Assembly: GCA_900074885.1 (NCBI GenBank)
Contig: FJUW01000046.1
Span: forward strand, 969,645-1,033,644
Direction: 5' to 3'
From: Rhynchosporium graminicola
Taxonomy: Eukaryota > Ascomycota > Leotiomycetes > Helotiales > Ploettnerulaceae
DNA length: 64,000 nucleotides
Below are positions 60,801 to 64,000 of this stretch, piece after piece. Each line of letters starts with the position of its first letter. The stretch's first letter is position 1. A program made the translations under genes and the position numbers. The notes beneath the pieces are model-generated. The model was not told where the DNA came from. It searched no databases and was given only the letters and a program-made list of their open reading frames with translations.

Positions 60801-62208
60801 TCTAGCCTCTTCTGATATAAGATCTCTTATTAAACCTTCTATATCGATAGAAGAAAGGTTATTAGAGATTTCTTCGTACTTCTTAGAAGCAAAAGAATCA
60901 AAAGAACTAAGTAAACCTTTAAATATAAGGCTAGCTAGTATAAGCTTTAGAATCTCATACTTGAGCTACTTTAGGTAGACTAAACTAGCTTGAATTACGC
61001 TAGTATACTCGTCTATATTCTTATAAGAGGAGTAGGTATTATCGATAATACGATTTATATGCCTACTGATCTCCTCTAGGCTAGTAGAACCGTAGGTAGC
61101 TATAATAGCTTCCTATAGGTCTTTTGCGCTAGTCTTATCCTTAAACCTATCGAGGTTTTCAAGTAATATAATTAACTTAATAGCGCCTAAAGCCTTCTTA
61201 TTTGCACCCTTAAAATCAGCTAATCTCTTATAGTATTTAATCGCTAGCTCCGGAGAGTAAGAAGTATAATCTACTCTCTTTTCGCCTTACGCGTTAATAC
61301 GTTCTTCTGATTTGAAGTAGAGAGCTCAGCTAGGCTTAGTCTCTGTACTATTAATATAGGACATATAGCCATTTACCTCTAAATAGAGGCTAGCCGCATT
61401 AAGCTACTCTATATAGTTAGAGCGGCCTACTAGCTTATCTCCCTTGAAGGAAGATATGATTCCTTATAAGTAGTTAAATAGTACTAAGTACTAAGAGGTC
61501 TTGAAAGTATAAGTTTTTACTCGTATAAGCTACTAAGTAGCTTGAAAAGATACTAACCTTATCTTACCCTTGAAAAAGATAGTAGCTACGCCGAGCTTAC
61601 TATCTTACCGAGTTTTTCGCTTAGTTAAAATCAATAGTAGTATATAGTAACTACGTCTATCGTATTTACTATTGAATTAACCTTACTACTAGGCCCAGTT
61701 TTACCTTATAGCGCCTTAAGTACTACTATTAAGTAACCCTCTCTGAGGATAGCTTCTTATACTTAATAGTAGCTTATATTAGCCGACCTGTGATATATAC
61801 TAAGCTAAATAGCGATCAGAAGCTATATACTACTACTTAACGAAGCCTAGCTTCTAACCTAAGTTAGTAGTAGCTATAAGCACCCCGGAATAAGATCTTA
61901 GCTTTTATACCTAAGGTCACTAGGTCGTCTCCACTTCTAAAGGCTTCGAGAGGTTATAAGTTATGATTTCCCTATAACTTCGTCTTAGGGTCAAGAGCCA
62001 CGAGTCTGATTAGCTATAGCTGTGTTAGTAGGGCTCAAAGGGGCTAGCTTACTAGCTAGCTCTAGGCGAAAGAGTCGTTGAAAACGACTAAGTAACGCCT
62101 AATTAGGAAGCTCCTTTATCAGTAAGGAGTAACGGAAGCGAGTTTAGGCGAGATCGATCGAAGGAGGAAGTGTCTGATTAGCTGATTTCACTAAGTGAAT
62201 TACTACTA

Positions 62209-62678
62209 TATGAAAATTAAAAGTAGAAATCAGCTAAAAGGTCAGAATAATACGTAATTAATACGAATTGCTTTACTTGCTTAAAGAGAGCTAACTACAG
62301 GAGAGATTCTAGCTACTTATATAGCTATATGAGCTCTCTAGAATATTCTATACTACGTAATACAGAACTCTATAGAAGAAGACGCGTATTCCGTAGAATT
62401 ATACTATATCAGTAGAAACCTCTAGAAGTACGATATACGTACTAGGGAGTAGTAAAACTCTATCGAGAACCTTCATGGTAACTTTAATAGAGTATGCAGG
62501 GTATAGGCTATAGATAAGGTATAGGGTGTAGGTGCCAGGTATAACAAGGTATATGCGCAAGGTACTGAACCAGGTACTAAGACCATGTACTAACAAGGTA
62601 CAGGGTGTGTATGCCGATGCAGGCAAAACTGACCAAGGTACTGGTAAACTGACCAAGGTACTAGTTACAAATCCAACA
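62209..62678 (-). repeat. Copia-2 5' LTR
   Basis: This 470-bp LTR is shorter than the 488-bp family length because of small deletions, for example one of the two CGTCAGTAGTA-like copies near 62405. It ends CCAACA at 62678 and abuts the Gypsy-F fragment. Confidence 0.92.
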
Positions 62679-63416
62679 CTTAAGATAGCGTATAATTACT
62701 AATACCTTCTTATTATATATCTTATAAAATTATATTCAGCTAGAGCCTTTTTCTTTAAGAAGAATATATAAAGTCATAAGAGTCCTTAGTTATCGAATTA
62801 TATAAGTACCCCTCTTATTACTTATCCTAAAGAGTTTATCTCGAGTATTATTTCTTAGTTAATATCGAATTATACTAGTGCGAGTCTAGTAGTAAATATA
62901 TCCTTTAGTTTCTTAAAAGCTTAGTCTATAGCTTCGTTCTACTACTATAGCTATTCCTTATAAGTATGCTATATTAATAATAGTATAATTATTAAGTAAT
63001 TCTTAATAAATATCTAATAGAAGTTTATAAATCTTATAAAACTTTATATTTCTTTTATTAAAGTTAGAAATCCTTATTCTCGAATCGCTTATATCTTCTT
63101 AAGATCTATCTATATACTTTCTTTTATATTAATTACGAATACGAGGTATTTCGTTATCTATATCTCGAATTTATACTTATTAATATCTAGTTATAATCCT
63201 ACTTCGCGTAATCTTACTATAACTTTCGCTACTTACTTCTAGTAGTAGTAGTAGTCGCTTTCTATATAGATTAGAATATTATTAATATAAGTAGAATAGA
63301 ACTTATCTAAGTAATCTTATAGAGCTTATTAATATACTATTAAAATATACTTAAGGTATTCGCGAGCTCGAAGGGAGTTACTAGCTACTTATATAAACTA
63401 TATCTTATACGAAAAG
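62679..63416 (-). pseudogene. Gypsy-F reverse-transcriptase and RNase H fragment
   Basis: The minus strand reads as Gypsy pol with RIP-type stops: YINN at 63278-63289 for the YIDD catalytic box, an INKYKFEI-like block near 63200, a FIRFINFYQIFIKNY-like segment near 63020, then RNase H with KKKALAEYNF near 62740. It is cut on the left by Copia-2 and on the right by Copia-E. It is a different lineage from Gypsy-B and Gypsy-C as judged by the residues around the box. Confidence 0.75.
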
Positions 63417-63594
63417 TATCGCAAGGTTACGTTGATCTTCAGAGTAAGGCATAGAGTAGTTGAATGTTATTATTTGTATTGCAGTACTAATTACTATAGA
63501 GAGTTAACTAAAGGTATTATCTAGGAATATCCGCACGGACTATGCACGTGACTACAGTCACCTGATCCATACCAAGACCTATATCCTCGCAATA
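63417..63594 (-). repeat. Copia-E 3' LTR
   Basis: This 178-bp LTR is nearly identical to the Copia-D LTRs in reverse complement, including the GTGACT/AGTCAC inverted repeat and CACGTG hexamer. Confidence 0.9.
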
Positions 63595-64000
63595 CACCCC
63601 TCTATAGAGATACTATAAAATCGGTAACTTCTATAAGTACAAGTGATCTAATTTCTTCTGTAATTAGTTAATTATACTATCGTATGCGTACGTATAGTAA
63701 TACCCCTGGAGACTAGAACTATACCTCGATATCATATAAACTAGATAGACCTCAGGTTCCGTAATTCCTTCAAGATAATCAGCCTTCCTAATTAATATCT
63801 ATACCCCTTATTCTAAGTATAAAATAGTTATATTCAGTATTACTATAAAAGCCTTAAGGTCTTATAAGCTAAGTAGTTTAGTAAAACCGTCTGCCGTATT
63901 CTCTTTTGAGAGTATATACTAAGGGTCTAAATGACCTCTAGCGACCTCCTAGCGCAGGTAGTGGAATTCAATATCGATATACTTAGTATATTAGTATAAT
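63417..64000 (-). mobile_element. Copia-E, 3' end, truncated by window edge
   Basis: An inverted relative of Copia-D. The 178-bp 3' LTR occupies 63417-63594. To its right, the purine tract (CTCTATAGAGGGGTG on the minus strand) and the end of the RNase H region match Copia-D 26385-26777 in reverse complement, down to the window end. The rest of the element lies outside. It is inserted in Gypsy-F; the left flank 5-mer is AAAAG, whose partner is not visible. Confidence 0.88.

Larger units (their letters stand above)
54415..61457 (-). pseudogene. Copia-2 gag-pol, interrupted and RIP-damaged
   Basis: This is colinear with the Copia-1 polyprotein after removing element H and TRIM I. The gag ATG has become ATA at 61455-61457. 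The RT box is YVDN as in Copia-1. A 187-codon open stretch (58656-59219) differs from the Copia-1 counterpart by three residues or so, while gag and the 3' part have accumulated more transitions. The zinc knuckle near 60710 has further Cys losses. It is dead as coding sequence. Confidence 0.9.
47212..62678 (-). mobile_element. Copia-2 LTR retrotransposon with three nested insertions
   Basis: This is a second copy of the Copia-1 family on the minus strand. Its left LTR is split by Gypsy-B into 47212-47289 and 53830-54234; the right LTR is 62209-62678. Internal sequence is further interrupted by element H and TRIM I. Removing the insertions and their duplications gives an element of about 6.1 kb colinear with Copia-1. 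The outer flanks (TTTTT and CTTAA) do not match, so no target duplication is present. The gag start codon is lost. Confidence 0.9.

Noticed and set aside
1..64000. Starship giant element with tyrosine-recombinase captain
   Set aside because: No captain-like recombinase motif (R...HxxR...Y) could be defended in any frame, and no element boundaries of that type were seen.

Overview
The window looks like an AT-rich, gene-poor, repeat-filled stretch of a filamentous ascomycete (Pezizomycotina) genome. Nearly every long reading frame is a retrotransposon or decayed gene in which CAA/CAG (Gln) and TGG (Trp) codons have become stops, and Cys, His, Gly or Asp codons have become Tyr, Arg/Ser or Asn. 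Paired LTRs differ almost only by C-to-T and G-to-A changes, mostly CpA to TpA and TpG to TpA. This is the signature of repeat-induced point mutation (RIP). I see no intact host gene and no bacterial-type feature; the longest open frame is 187 codons and lies inside a Copia element.

Layout, left to right. 1-9106: heavily RIPed DNA with unrecognised plus-strand coding remnants, one with an AT-hook-like RGRPRK. 9107-9288: solo LTR of the Gypsy-B family. 10060-18440: minus-strand pseudogene of the fungal aminoglycoside-phosphotransferase-like (AIM9-like) kinase family, split by Gypsy-C (10634-17378, minus, 499-bp LTRs, 6-bp TTATTA duplication). 21381-26955: Copia-D (plus, 178-bp LTRs, TAAGA duplication), inserted in another unrecognised minus-strand pseudogene. 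29263-32240: non-autonomous LTR element G (minus). 32246-37729: unrecognised plus-strand remnants including a coiled-coil frame. 37735-43930: Copia-1 (minus, 488-bp LTRs, CAAAT duplication), the best preserved element. 43936-47211: decayed plus-strand DNA with a short degenerate tandem repeat. 47212-62678: a second copy, Copia-2 (minus), carrying three nested insertions: Gypsy-B inside its left LTR (47290-53824, CTTGA), non-autonomous element H (55074-57239, CTGAA) and a 577-bp TRIM, element I (57303-57879, TTTAA). 62679-63416: Gypsy-F reverse-transcriptase fragment (minus). 63417-64000: Copia-E, an inverted, window-truncated relative of Copia-D.

The most interesting points are these. (1) Non-autonomous elements G/H share LTR ends, lack any recognised coding capacity and carry an internal array of about 179-bp tandem units. 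(2) In G, H, TRIM I and Gypsy-B the sequence just inside the 5' LTR is complementary for 9-12 nt to that element's own LTR, suggesting Tf1/sushi-type self-priming. Copia-D instead has a site complementary to the anticodon arm of initiator tRNA-Met. (3) Both complete Gypsy elements carry a third reading frame on the opposite strand between integrase and 3' LTR. (4) Copia-1 and Copia-2 share an almost identical internal patch, including the same RIP-type lesions, flanked by diverged sequence.

All calls come from reading the sequence by eye. Family names rest on motifs, target duplications and conceptual reading through RIP stops; no database search or alignment program was run.
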